64,000 nucleotides of DNA from Porodaedalea pini. Lineage: Eukaryota; Basidiomycota; Agaricomycetes; Hymenochaetales; Hymenochaetaceae. Within the stretch, counting starts at the first letter, position 1. Every line of letters begins with the position of its first letter. Under the pieces are notes generated by a model. It worked only from the letters and a program-made list of their open reading frames with translations, was not told the DNA's origin and did not search any database. The DNA is taken from contig NBAY01000040.1 in assembly GCA_002794775.1 (NCBI GenBank), forward strand, positions 357,706-421,705, read 5' to 3'. A program made the translations under genes and the position numbers. Positions 1 through 10,569 of this stretch are shown here, piece by piece.

Positions 1-168
1 CACAATAGTTGCTGTTGCCACAAGCTTCCGTAGTACTTCAGACGGCATACACGTGGACTAAGCCGCGTTGTAGTCACTGTGTTATTCAGATCAAAGTGCA
101 TAGAAACTGTTTGGATTTACGGGTTTTATGCTATAGTATGATGCTTGCGGCCATGTTCGATTCGTTGA

Positions 169-1687
169 TCACTTTTCTAATTCAACCGCCTGGCGGATAA
201 CAGTCTCAATCTTCTCTGACCTCGGAGACAGTACATACTTGAATGGCATCGTGTGCCTAGATGGATGCTGTTATAATCGTAGAATACAACTGAATTAGAC
301 GGAAGCATTTACCTGACGAAGTGAGGTGTATATTCGGCTTTCGGTGTAATCGGCACACCGTTTTCGTCGAGTGCCTTCGTGATGTTGAATGCCGCAAGGA
401 TGGAAGCAGCACCTATGAAGACCTGCGCAAACGCATCAAACGACCAATATAACAAGATTCTGGGCTTAAGAGCATACAGTATTGTCCGCAAAATGCCTTC
501 CTGGACAGATCCTATTCTGGTATTTAAGCGATGTGCTTATGGCTGAACTGAAAGGATATAAGATCTTACCGCCTACCAAACCCAAAGAATGTCTTGTGCA
601 CATCCAAAGGAGGCTCTTTTCCTTCTGTGGGTAGCCAGCGTTCAGGAATGAACTCGTCCGGCTCAGGATACTCTATAGGATCTCTTTGCATCGCCCTTCG
701 CACATTCAGGTCAGGACAGGTAAGTACAACAGAGGAAGGAAAAGCGAGTAAATCAACTACTAGCCAGACGTTGGGGAGCACAGTCGCTCCAGCGGGAATA
801 AAGTAACCGTTATATTCGTCATCTTCTCCCGCGGCGTGTGCCACGGCTGCGTCGATATGTCTTCGTCAATTACTTCACAAGAAAGGGGGGGGGCAGGAAG
901 GCAAAGCTTACCGAGTGGCGTAACAGGTTGCCATCTGCCAGTGAAAGCAATCGGGGATGAAAATTGGTTTTAGCTTATTTACGTCAATCTTGCATTTAAG
1001 CGGGGTTTGGTATGCATACCTGAGGGTTTCCTTGACGATTGCTTCGATGTAAGGCAAGCTCGGGCGGTCAGCGAACGATGGTAGAGTATCATTTCCTATG
1101 ATTTTGTCGAGTTCGTCTTGAGCGCGCCGTTGAACTTCTGGGTACAGAAGCATTGCCAGGAAGAACGAGTGCAGCGCGGAGATTGTCTATCGCATCGAAT
1201 GTCAGCATTTCCTAGCAGAAGTAATATCTGTAAGTACCGTATCTGCTCCCCCTGAACATGTAGTGAGTTTGGGATAAGTAGTGACCATTTATGGGTATTC
1301 AGAGTCAGACAACTGACCGGCATAGACAATACCGGTGACCTTTGCAATAAGTGCCTCGTCATTAATGACCGCATCAACCGCCATGTATGCATCAAGCAGT
1401 TTACTCGCCATCGAAGGAGCGGCCGTTCCATCTGACTATGCACTCTTAGCGTGAACGCCGGTAAACTTGGGCTTGTCGTACAAGAGACATACGTTTTTCG
1501 CCTTCGCCATCTTGTAAGGTTCTTGGCACATATCCATCGAAAGCTTGTGTCCTCTCTCCGCAATATTCTTAAACCCAGTTCCGGGGAACCAGGCTGGCAG
1601 GCATTGCAGCCAAGGAAAGGCGTTCACAAGGAAGAATTCCTCTGCCTCACCAACGGCTTCTATACCTTTCTCTGCGAGTGCAATATA
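169..1687 (-). pseudogene. Cytochrome P450, C-terminal part (split gene)
   Basis: This is the 3' part of a membrane-bound haem monooxygenase gene that continues at 13842-14687. Reading on the minus strand, the exon entering from the transposon starts YIALAEKGIEAVGEA and has the typical PAWFPGTGFK stretch near 1590. Later exons carry MLLYPEVQRRAQDELD, the K-helix E-x-x-R (KETLR, about 1020), WQPVTPL, GYFIPAGATV, a PERW motif (DEFIPERWLP) and the haem-binding loop FGFGRRICPGR, which is split by an intron near 505-565. The C-terminus (MPFKYVLSPRSEKIET) is read from a last exon ending at TGA 169-171. Most splice sites are clear GT..AG pairs. I could not join the exon at 1150-1200 cleanly to the one before it, so a one-base frameshift there is possible. 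The family resembles basidiomycete P450s annotated as O-methylsterigmatocystin oxidoreductase-like; the substrate is unknown. Confidence 0.85.
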
Positions 1688-1704
1688 CATCAGGAAAAAC
1701 CTCC
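1688..1704. repeat. Left terminal inverted repeat of element 1
   Basis: CATCAGGAAAAACCTCC is a perfect 17 bp match to the reverse complement of 13825-13841. The same 17 bp open the second element at 54015. The preceding TA (1686-1687) is the target duplication. Confidence 0.9.
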
Positions 1705-1920
1705 CGCTCAGAAACCTGTGGAAAGTTATTAGAATTGTAGTAAATTGTAGAATCTTTGGAATGTCATGAGAATGCAGTCCGAAACTTAGAAAACTCGTAG
1801 AATTTCATGGAAAATTGTCCAAGTTTTGGAATTGAACAGAATCGGCAGCTTGATTTTAGAATATGATTAGAAAAAAAAATACCATAGCTACAGGCAAAAA
1901 TAAGGACAGTCGTGTACATA

Positions 1921-4900
1921 TCAATAAACAGAAAAATGAGTACTATGATCTTTAAAAGAGTTTAAGTAGAAATCATTACATAGATCTAATACATTATCAC
2001 TTGTCCATTCCTGAGGAGCTACCCGACCAAAGCAAGGAATGAGATGTACACTATGATGTAAATGATCAACAGGAATGATGCCAAACTCTCTAGTACCATC
2101 TGTAGTGAATGATCTAGCTACTTTATACATTCTGAAATTTGCATCCAGCTCCGAAGTAAATTTTTTAAACCATTCAACATATGCTAAGTGTCTGGGGATA
2201 TTGGCTCGCAGTGTGTCATCTTCAAACAGCGTGGTCAATGCTGTTTCAGAGAGAGAATAGACAGTGCAAACTTGAACAACACAGAAAGCTATAACAACAG
2301 AATAAGGAAAGGTTATAGCACATTACTGCAAAGAAAAAAAGTACCTTGAATTTCAGTGCCTGCTTGAATCCGAGCAAGAGCAGTGTCAAAGTGGCCAGGC
2401 ACTAATCTCCTCTGAGTATCCCATCAGGCAGGCTTGACATGAATTGAGTCCATTGTAGTTGAGCCATGGGCCACTTCATTACGGAATTTGATTGTGTGAA
2501 ATACCAGTAATGCGTTGAAAACAAAGAATATCTCATTTGCTGCAAGTTCTACAGTCCCTTTGCGTAGATTAGGTTCCTTTTGCACAACAACGTAGTGAGC
2601 AAGAGCTGTTTTGAAATGTGTAGCACCATATACTTCAACAAGCATATCAAACGAAATGGCTTTTCGAGTGGGGTGCTTTGGTAGGTTGCATTCAAGTTCA
2701 CAGGCAATGTCGGGTGAACGCCATGGTGGAGATGGAGGCTGATCAGTGGAATGCCAGGCAATGCTTGTGTCTAGTGCAAACACTTTCTCTTTTCACTCGA
2801 GCCAAAGCATCATTTGTGGCAGCTCATCCTTGTGATTTGTAGTGGCGTATGCATCTTTTGCAAGGTCGATATGTAACCATTCGGTGAACTGTGTATTATA
2901 GTTGTCTGTGGTTCCTAGTACCTTAATGCATGTTTCGTAATGCTTCATCCAATGACATTTTATGAAGTCGAAATTGTTGTGGATGCCGAGATCAATGAAT
3001 ACATTCTTGTTATCGTGAAAGTGAGAGAGTGCATCCTTAAGTAGGGCCAGCGACTCAGTTGAATGAATAGGATACTGAGCAAGGTATGTAAAGTTGAGGA
3101 GGGCACACGTTGCATGGACAAGCCAGACAGGAGATCCACCATCAGGGAGGCAGATGTCAACTAATAAGCCAAGGAGAAACTGACACATTTGGCCGTGTTC
3201 CTTTCTGCTAACTCTCAAGAGCGTTGTGATCCCCTTGTGAAACACGCGAATGCTGTGATTTGGTGGAATGCGATGGCAATGAGCATCAAGCTCTGCCGCT
3301 CCCATGATGCCTTCAATCCAAGCAACAAGGTGTTTGATGACACCCTGATATAGTTGATGGAGTATATCGGCAGTGATAGACCGGTAAATGTTCAAGTATG
3401 GTAGGTCTGTCCAGAAAGGGTGTTGAACTGGTTTGATGTGGATGTCGGCGCATGCTCAAGTGTACCTCATCGGATTGTGAGAGTCAAGTATAGAAAGAAC
3501 TTCAAGAGTCTTGTCAAGGTCTCGCATAGCATGTCTATGCTCAACATCTGTACCAAGCTTGTCGTGCGGACATTCACATGTCAGACAATCTCCAGTAATG
3601 GTGCCCGTGACTGCAACTTGCTCTTGATTATCAAGGGCAAGAGCTGCTATGATAGGATGGCAACGACGCTCGAGCCCATCCTCACCAGTCATACATACTC
3701 CATAAGCGCCCGCCTTCTCCAATGGCCAGAAAATATAATGAAGACATTCGTGTAAGAGGTTAGTGAGCATGCGACGGCGAGCAGCTTTGTTGGTTATATG
3801 CTTGAGCCGCGTGGTTGGAAGGTATGCCAGTAGGACTTGTGTGTGACGTGAGGGTTTCTTTCAGATGTCTTTTGGTATGTTGGCAATGGTGATGTACATG
3901 GGATAGGCGGACTTTGTTCGGAACAGCATGATCTGAGTTTTGTCTAGGGATGCTATGATAGGTATAATGGTACCGCCTGGAGCTCTATGCTCGACAGCTG
4001 CCTAAAATACACTTAGACACAGCATGCACAAGCATAGGTGCAGATAATACGAACCTGTGTGCTCCACCACCACTGTCCTGTGTGCATGTCATGATATACT
4101 CAGACATTGCAGTCCTCATCAGCATAATGACGCTCTGGGACAACAATAAGCTGAGAGGCAAACTCAGGTGCACTGAACAATGCCCTGATACATTGCAGAA
4201 CATTGTGACAATAGAGGTCAAACACTTGGCCAGCAACAATAATTTCCCGACATTGAAATTTAGGCTGCCGCGTCGGGATTTGGTGGTCTATGATTGCATT
4301 AAGCTGGCACGAGTTACAATATGATAGTCCTAACAATTCTGGGATCTGGAAATTGCAACACATATGATGATGATCAAGCAGCATGCATGCAAACACAAGT
4401 TACAACATAGATAAATATAAGTTAGGGAAAAATGCTCGAACGGAACCCGCACCCCTTCAATTTGTAGAAGCTCATCTAGAGCTGTGGATCCTGGGCCTTG
4501 CACCTTCACCCATCATGCCATTTCCCAATCACATCTGGAAATGAATGGGGCATATGGACCTGCATGTTGTGATGTGGCTTGCACGTCATCTGTGTATCGC
4601 TGGAACTCAGCCTCTCCATTGTGCGTGCGTCCATTGTACCCGGCCTGTTCGCCCCCATAAACCTAACCAGCAGCATTCCCTGGATATGGAATGACATGGA
4701 CTGGTTGATACCACAGCCGGCCTTCAACCGTGCAATGTTGCAAGAGCTGTTCTCGTATGCGCTCATCTTCCTCCTCATCTGACTTGACTTCATCAGCAGG
4801 AGGTATGTCTTGCAGTTGAGCTCGCTCAGGCTCCCAAACGGGTTCGTGAACATCTTCGTCGTCTAACTCCAGGTCGATATCCCACTCCAAGTCTTCATTC

Positions 4901-5294
4901 GAATGGTTTGTGTCACTGAATATACAACAATATATGAGAACAAAGGCTTTCAGAGCTTGGTCGCTTGCATGATGCTCCCAAGACTTGAGTCACAGACATC
5001 TCATACGTACCTCTGAGGCGCCTCGCCATCTAGATCCATCGCATCCTGCTGGCCTTGCTCCTCATCACCCAGTCCAAAGTCGACTCCGTCATATTCATCT
5101 GGACGTCCGAAGAAATCACCAACGAATGGGCACAGCTCATCGTATGGAGCATCTTCATCATCATCGGCATGCAAACCGCTAACAAAATTCACGTAGTCTC
5201 GATAGCACGCTGAATGTACTGGCCTTGCTCGCTGATGTTGCCTGAGATCTGTTTTCTCCACTCTGCATCCTGGACAAACATGACAGCCTGGCAT
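1921..5294 (-). pseudogene. Plavaka-type transposase, nonsense-mutated
   Basis: This is a large transposase spread over several exons. The N-terminus starts at ATG 5294-5292, after a CT microsatellite, with a zinc-finger-like CHVCPGCRVEKTDLRQHQR followed by an acidic linker. The body has RHYADEDCNV, VYHDMHTGQWWWST, IIPIIASLDKTQIMLFR, YLPTTRLKHITNKAARRR, then ADILHQLYQGVIKHL and NTQFTEWLHIDLAKDAYATTNHKDE, all hallmarks of basidiomycete Plavaka proteins. The C-terminus has HLAYVEWFKKF and SVHLIPCFG. TGA codons interrupt the frame at 4102-4100, 3863-3861, 3458-3456, 2795-2793 and 2426-2424. Several sit where the family has arginine, which fits CGA to TGA. At least two introns are retained (near 2240-2340 and around 4000-4050). 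Family assignment is strong; inactivity is inferred from the stops. Confidence 0.88.
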
Positions 5295-6296
5295 GCTGCA
5301 CACTGACTCTCTCTCTCTCAAGAAAAAAAAAGGTCAGATACCTGCTGATGTTTTTTCAGACGTACCGATTTTTGGTGCAGACTGTGCGGTACGCTGTCTT
5401 CCAAAGTCGTGGAGTCACGGAGACCAAGCGGTCGCTGCAACCTATAGACACAAGCGGCTTGCTATGCAGCAGCCCGCTGTGATCTATGCTCTCGATCTAG
5501 CTCTAAGCTGGCTCTCCAGAGACTTTTGTTGGGTCGGCCATTGACAATGTTGGTGGTGGAGGTGATGGTGGGAGGTAGTACGAGCGTCACACGAGCAGCA
5601 GACGAGCGTCACCTGAAAACGGCAAAGTCACATGCATGCAACTAATTAGGAAGGTACTTATTATTAGCTACTTAACTCTCTCACTGTCTCTCATCATCCA
5701 CACATCTGCTCCCTCTGCCCCTCCCTATCCATCACCCTCCATCGCTGCATCAACAACAACTCATCAGCATGCCTGCTTGCCTGCTTGCCTGAAGACCATA
5801 TCCGCTGCATCAAAAGACCTGGAGAGTCAGCTTAGAGCTAGCTTGAGGGCAGACAACGTCAGACTGCTGCATAGCGATCCATCAACGTCTATAGCACAGT
5901 GACCGCTTGGTTGCTGTGTTTTCAAACCAAAACTACTGTCCTCGACACACCACTGAACCAAACCTACTATCCTTGACACACCATCGAACATCCGACGGTT
6001 CATGCCCACTAACTTTCCGTTACTTTTTCAGCCGACTGCGTACCTGTGAATCTCCCGGGTGAGTGCAGAATGTATTCATGAACATGCGAAGCTCAGCATC
6101 TTTCAGTCTTATCATCCATTAATCAGTACTCTGTGCCCGTGAAATACTTTGTTTTCACCTAATTCTTATCGAGTCACGTATCCACTGCCTCACACGTTAC
6201 TACAAGACGAAGCGGCACTTTCCTCCATGTACAGACTTTCCTTTGTACGGCATTTGCATTCGCTAACTCTTAGATTCATTTCCAGCACACGTAAAC
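5295..6296. other. Intergenic region between divergent transposase and cargo gene 1
   Basis: No convincing gene is visible. It would hold the promoters of both divergent genes. It contains a CT/GA microsatellite at about 5310-5322, an imperfect inverted repeat (about 5428-5500 against 5855-5920, sharing CCAAGCGGTC, CTATAGAC and GCTATGCAGCAG), short GCCTGCTT repeats near 5770-5790, and a tandem duplication near 5925-5990 (CCAAAACTACTGTCCTCGACA and CCAAACCTACTATCCTTGACA). Confidence 0.5.
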
Positions 6297-8490
6297 ATGT
6301 CTGACGCTTGGGGTGCTGAAACAACGTGGGATGGCAAAGTAATCCCTCCATCTCATCTCACGAAGACACATGACCTACGTGAGCCGTGTGGTGCAGAACT
6401 CTTTTTTTTATAGCAGCTAATACATCAGCATTGCAGGTCCGGGTGAGCGGCTTCATGCTCTGGATGCGAAGGTCTTGGCTTACATGAACTATGAGGGCCA
6501 GGTCATCACTACTCCGAATGCCAACTGGGTGCCAGAGTACCCACTTATTACCAAAGCCAGAATTCTGAAGTGTGACGATGGCCTATGGGGCAGACATGAA
6601 TATTCTCGGTGGCCTCAGTTCTTTTCTAAGCATGCTTTCCACCATGCGTGCATCCCGTTGCATAAGGAACCAATGACCTGGCACTTCGCGGATGAAGGTC
6701 TCTTATATTACAAGCCTCAAATTGGACACGATGATTTCTGCGATGCTACCGACCCGGATCTGCATATGGACGAGAAAGTTGGCCTACTCAGGAAAGAAAT
6801 GGTCGACGCCCTTCGCATCAAACTTGAAATGGTAGCCGCTAATGTGTTCCATGTGGGACAGCGGGTGGATATACCGGGAACGTGAAAGGTATATGACCGA
6901 TGCCTGAGCAGAGCCCGGTCTGGACTTGACAGTCTTCGCCTTTGGAAGAGTAGCTTCCATACTATACTTTTTACTGTTCAGGATATCCAGCACTTGGTCC
7001 TCGAACTGCAAGGGTTGCATACATATTTGGATGTTGTCATCAACCGCATGAACACCACGAATGAACTTTGGAAGACGGAAGGGTTCCTGCTTCTGGTCTA
7101 TAGAGCTTTCACCACTGAGGCTCCCATCACAGAGAACTTGTTTCAGCTTGGTATTCCGGTGTGGTATATTTCTGCGGAGAAAGCGATTACTCCTGACACC
7201 AAAATTTTTTCTGTTCAAGAATGTGTTCCCTGGACAAGTCAGATGTCTAAGGAGTACACAAAGTTGAATGGCAAAACTCTGCTTGTCGGATGGAACCTAG
7301 ATGTTGAGCCGCACATGCGGGACATGGCCACAAGTCAGCTCATGAACCATGACCATATGTCGCAACTCCTCAACCAAATGTACAACTTTCAGTACTACGG
7401 TCCTGCCCCGTTGGCTGTTCTTCCGTATCGCCCTCCACTGCTGCATCTTCATCTTTGTCTACATCTTCTGCTCGACCACCACCCCTTGCAGCCGCCATCC
7501 CACCACCGCAGTCCCCACCATCTACATCAAAATGCGAGAAAGGTGGATTGAGCCATAAGATTGCTAACAAGCCGAGTGTAAACCATGCTCGTATTCTCTA
7601 TGTATCAAACAGAGTCGATGGTACGCCTGACCTTCCTCCATTCTGTTACCAAGTCCATCAGGCCCTGAAGGACCTTGGGATGGTCAGAAATGATTCATCC
7701 CCTGCTGCTCTGTACCCCCTTCCACCACCTTTCTTCTTAACACATGAGTCCCCTGAGAAATCAGCAGACTTGTATCTCAACTACATTCATATCCGCCCCG
7801 TCTTGTTTGATATCCTTATTAAAGGCGGGCTCTTTGACAAGTCTGTCTGGTGAAAACTGCATGACTGGAGGAACATCCTACATGGAGACTACAAAAAGTC
7901 CACTCTGCTTCTGCCAAATACGGTCTCCCCCTTTGTTGAGGGTGTGTATAACTCCATGCCTGGCATATCTCGTTCTCCCGATGCATTGAAAGTGAGCGAT
8001 TGCTCTGAGCATGACTCGAGTGACTTGCCTCCTGTGAAACGGCAGCGTCTCGTGGACAATGCAACAATGAAGGTTACGTTTGGCGTTGAGCGAAATTTAG
8101 AGCCGTTTGATCGCATGAAGGTCCAGACGTGGCGGGGGAAGTCTGTTTCTGTGTCCAATATTCTGCAGGACAAGGTCTTAAGGCAGGAAGTACAGTGGGA
8201 GTTGGCAGAGACCTTGTTCCACTATGAGTTATACACTCTTGACCAGGCAATCCTGCCGCGCTCCTGTATGACCACCGATGAGCACCGACGATGAAACACG
8301 CTTCTCAGTCGTGTTTACATGGATGCAACAGATGGGTCCACCACCGTAATTCCTGACCTTTCAAAGCCGCAAAGGGAATACTGGGGTGACGATGTCTTGG
8401 AACGCGACTCTCTTGATGTGCTCTGAGACATTCTGAGGGTCTGGCCGAACTGTCCTGAGACGCTGAGTCAGGAAGGGGACATGATACCAA
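6297..8490 (+). pseudogene. Transposon cargo gene 1, uncharacterised protein with nonsense codons
   Basis: I do not recognise a function. The gene starts MSDAWGAETTWDGK at ATG 6297. A GTGAGC..TTGCAG intron (6379-6436) joins THDL to RPGERLHALDAK in frame. The next exon carries YEGQVITTPNANWVPEYPL. A third exon begins at 6982 (DIQHLVLELQGLHTYLDVV). After a serine/proline-rich linker near 7420-7540, where the frame changes, a distinct C-terminal part follows: GLSHKIANKPSVNHARILYV, LNYIHIRPVLFDILIKGGLF, KLHDWRNILHGDYKKSTLLL. In-frame TGA codons lie at 7851, 8292 and 8424; the first replaces the second tryptophan expected in SVWW. Position inside the transposon, divergent to the transposase, marks it as element cargo. 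Possible roles (DNA binding, accessory transposition) are guesses. Confidence 0.6.
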
Positions 8491-10569
8491 AAGACTTTTG
8501 GATTATGATACCATTCTATGTTAAAACATTTTCTCAAATCTTTAATTGGATACCGTCAATGCATTGTATACCTCCCAAGTCATTAATCAAAAGCATGTAG
8601 TTAGTCTTGTTCATGGCTTTTACACATGTTCATGTTTCTACTTATGCAACGAGCTGACTTTTACAGTCTCAACAGTACTTTAGACTATACCTTTTGCTTT
8701 ACTTTTTCTCTTTACAATGTGATAAAACATTTACTTAGACTTCTTTGCCAGCAACTCAACAGTACTATAGACTATACCTTTTGCATGGCCTTTTCTCTTT
8801 ACGGTCTCACGAAACATTTTTGTTAGACTTGTTTACCAGCAACATTTTGGAAGGGAAAGATGTAGAGGAGGACTGTCCAAAAGATAAGTCTTACCATGCA
8901 ACGCATTACTGAACAATCCCAATTCTTTAGCTATAATAACTTGTCATAAGCTTCAAACAAGCTTACCGAATGTGAGGAATGAAGCAAACACGAGTGCTGC
9001 GATGCATATCTCCATCGATTGATGATACTGTGGGCCCCATTTTGCCTTCCAGATGTATGAGCTGATCCTTTGATATTATTGAGTCCTCTATTCCGTCCAG
9101 ACACTCGTGATCTCTATGTCCAGAGTCCCTATGATACCGATTCCATTGACAATACTGATAGCAGCAGCACGTTTTGCAGCTTACAAACCTGCTCGGGGAC
9201 GGGTCTATCATGCTAAGTCGTCTCGTTCATGGCACTTGACTCTTACTGATGAGGGGCTTTTGTGTAGGCGAACACCGTTGTGGTCTTATTTAGAGTTTTG
9301 ACAGGCTTTCTCGACAGCTTAGAGCACCTGAAGAGCAGGAAAGTCAGTGGAATGAAGCTCGTTGCTCGTCTATGTTGGTTCTCAAAAGCTAGTCTGAATA
9401 GACATTCAAAATGTCTGTTATACAGTGGGTGCTTGTTGCATGTCTACCATGTGAAATATATACTGCTTTCAAAAAAAAAAAGCTTTCCCGCACATTTACA
9501 CGATAACCACGGGACGTGCTGGCTCCATTTGCCTGCATGTCCATCAACGACAGCTCAAAGACAATCGAGGCCATGGGTAGGATCATGCTGGTATCAGTGG
9601 TATGTGTGTCATATTCCCTTGCATTTACAAGCTGAATCACTTCTACAGACTAAAGCTCTGGTGAAATGTCGCCGCAATGAGGCACGTATCAAGCCATCTG
9701 TACCGATTGGTTCTGCCGCGCCATCCATTGCGCTTGATGGGGTGGAAGACAGTGCTGAACTTGCTGATACGTCTCACTCGCCTTCCACCACATTGATCAA
9801 TACAAGTAGCTCTATCCAGTGCTCCTTCTTCACTTTGAGTATATCGCCAAATCAGACCTGCGATGGCCTTTCTGGGCCAGGATGCATAATCGACACATAT
9901 TTCTACCAACCTGGCAGGCGGTTCATTGAGTGACAGATAAATTTCTACATTGCTAAAAGGAATGTGCAGAGGGAGTGAAAGTTGAAGGGCTGATCAAATG
10001 TTGGTCGAGGCTGGGCGGTCTGTTTCGTTCTTAACGTTTGCTGTATAGGGTATCGTATCTATATGTGCAATGTGTTCTCAAGAGTCATCGTGGTGCTTTG
10101 AAGATCACCCCAATAGCTCTACATCATTGAGCAACCCTGCGAGTTCTCCCAGTACTCTTCTCAGGGAAAGCAAACGAGTAGATGACCTTGCCGCAGTGTT
10201 TTGGTCCTTCAACATGAAGATTATTGCCGAACGCTCTTCATCATTGAGCAATCTTTTGAGTTCTCCATTGGTCAATCATTTTCAGGACACAAAGTACGTG
10301 GCTTTTACGCCTTTCTTCTTTGCTATCTACTACTAATCATACTTTAATCCTCAACCACCTAAATGTGCAAGCTATGATCTGCATGCCATAACTCAATGTT
10401 AACGACACCCCAAAAAGTCAAGCGGCAAGTAGTTTTGAAGTCCACACAGGGTCGCAAGTCTGAAATTTTCTGTTGTGCATTTGTACATCGCTCCCCTTCC
10501 CCCCCCTCTCTCTTGTTTGAACAACAGACACTATTTCACCCTGCCCACTTTACTACTCACAACCCAGAC
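8491..10569. other. Transposon interior without a confident gene
   Basis: Short reading frames exist (for example 9280-9933 plus) but none has a recognisable domain or convincing splice structure. The stretch contains a roughly 100 bp direct repeat at 8655-8850 and low-complexity serine-coding segments near 10100-10270. Confidence 0.4.
8655..8850. repeat. Two-unit direct repeat, about 100 bp per unit
   Basis: The words CAACAGTACT-T/A-TAGACTATACCTTTTGC, CTTTTTCTCTTTAC and AAACATTT..TTAGACTT occur in the same order in both units, with scattered substitutions. This is a local tandem duplication inside element 1. Confidence 0.7.

Noticed and set aside
1096..1563. A 155-residue minus-strand frame across the P450 exons
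   Set aside because: It overlaps recognised P450 exons in another frame and reads through an intron; no domain of its own.
10100..10300. Serine-rich frame as a separate gene
   Set aside because: Low-complexity codons, no start context or splice sites, no conserved motif.
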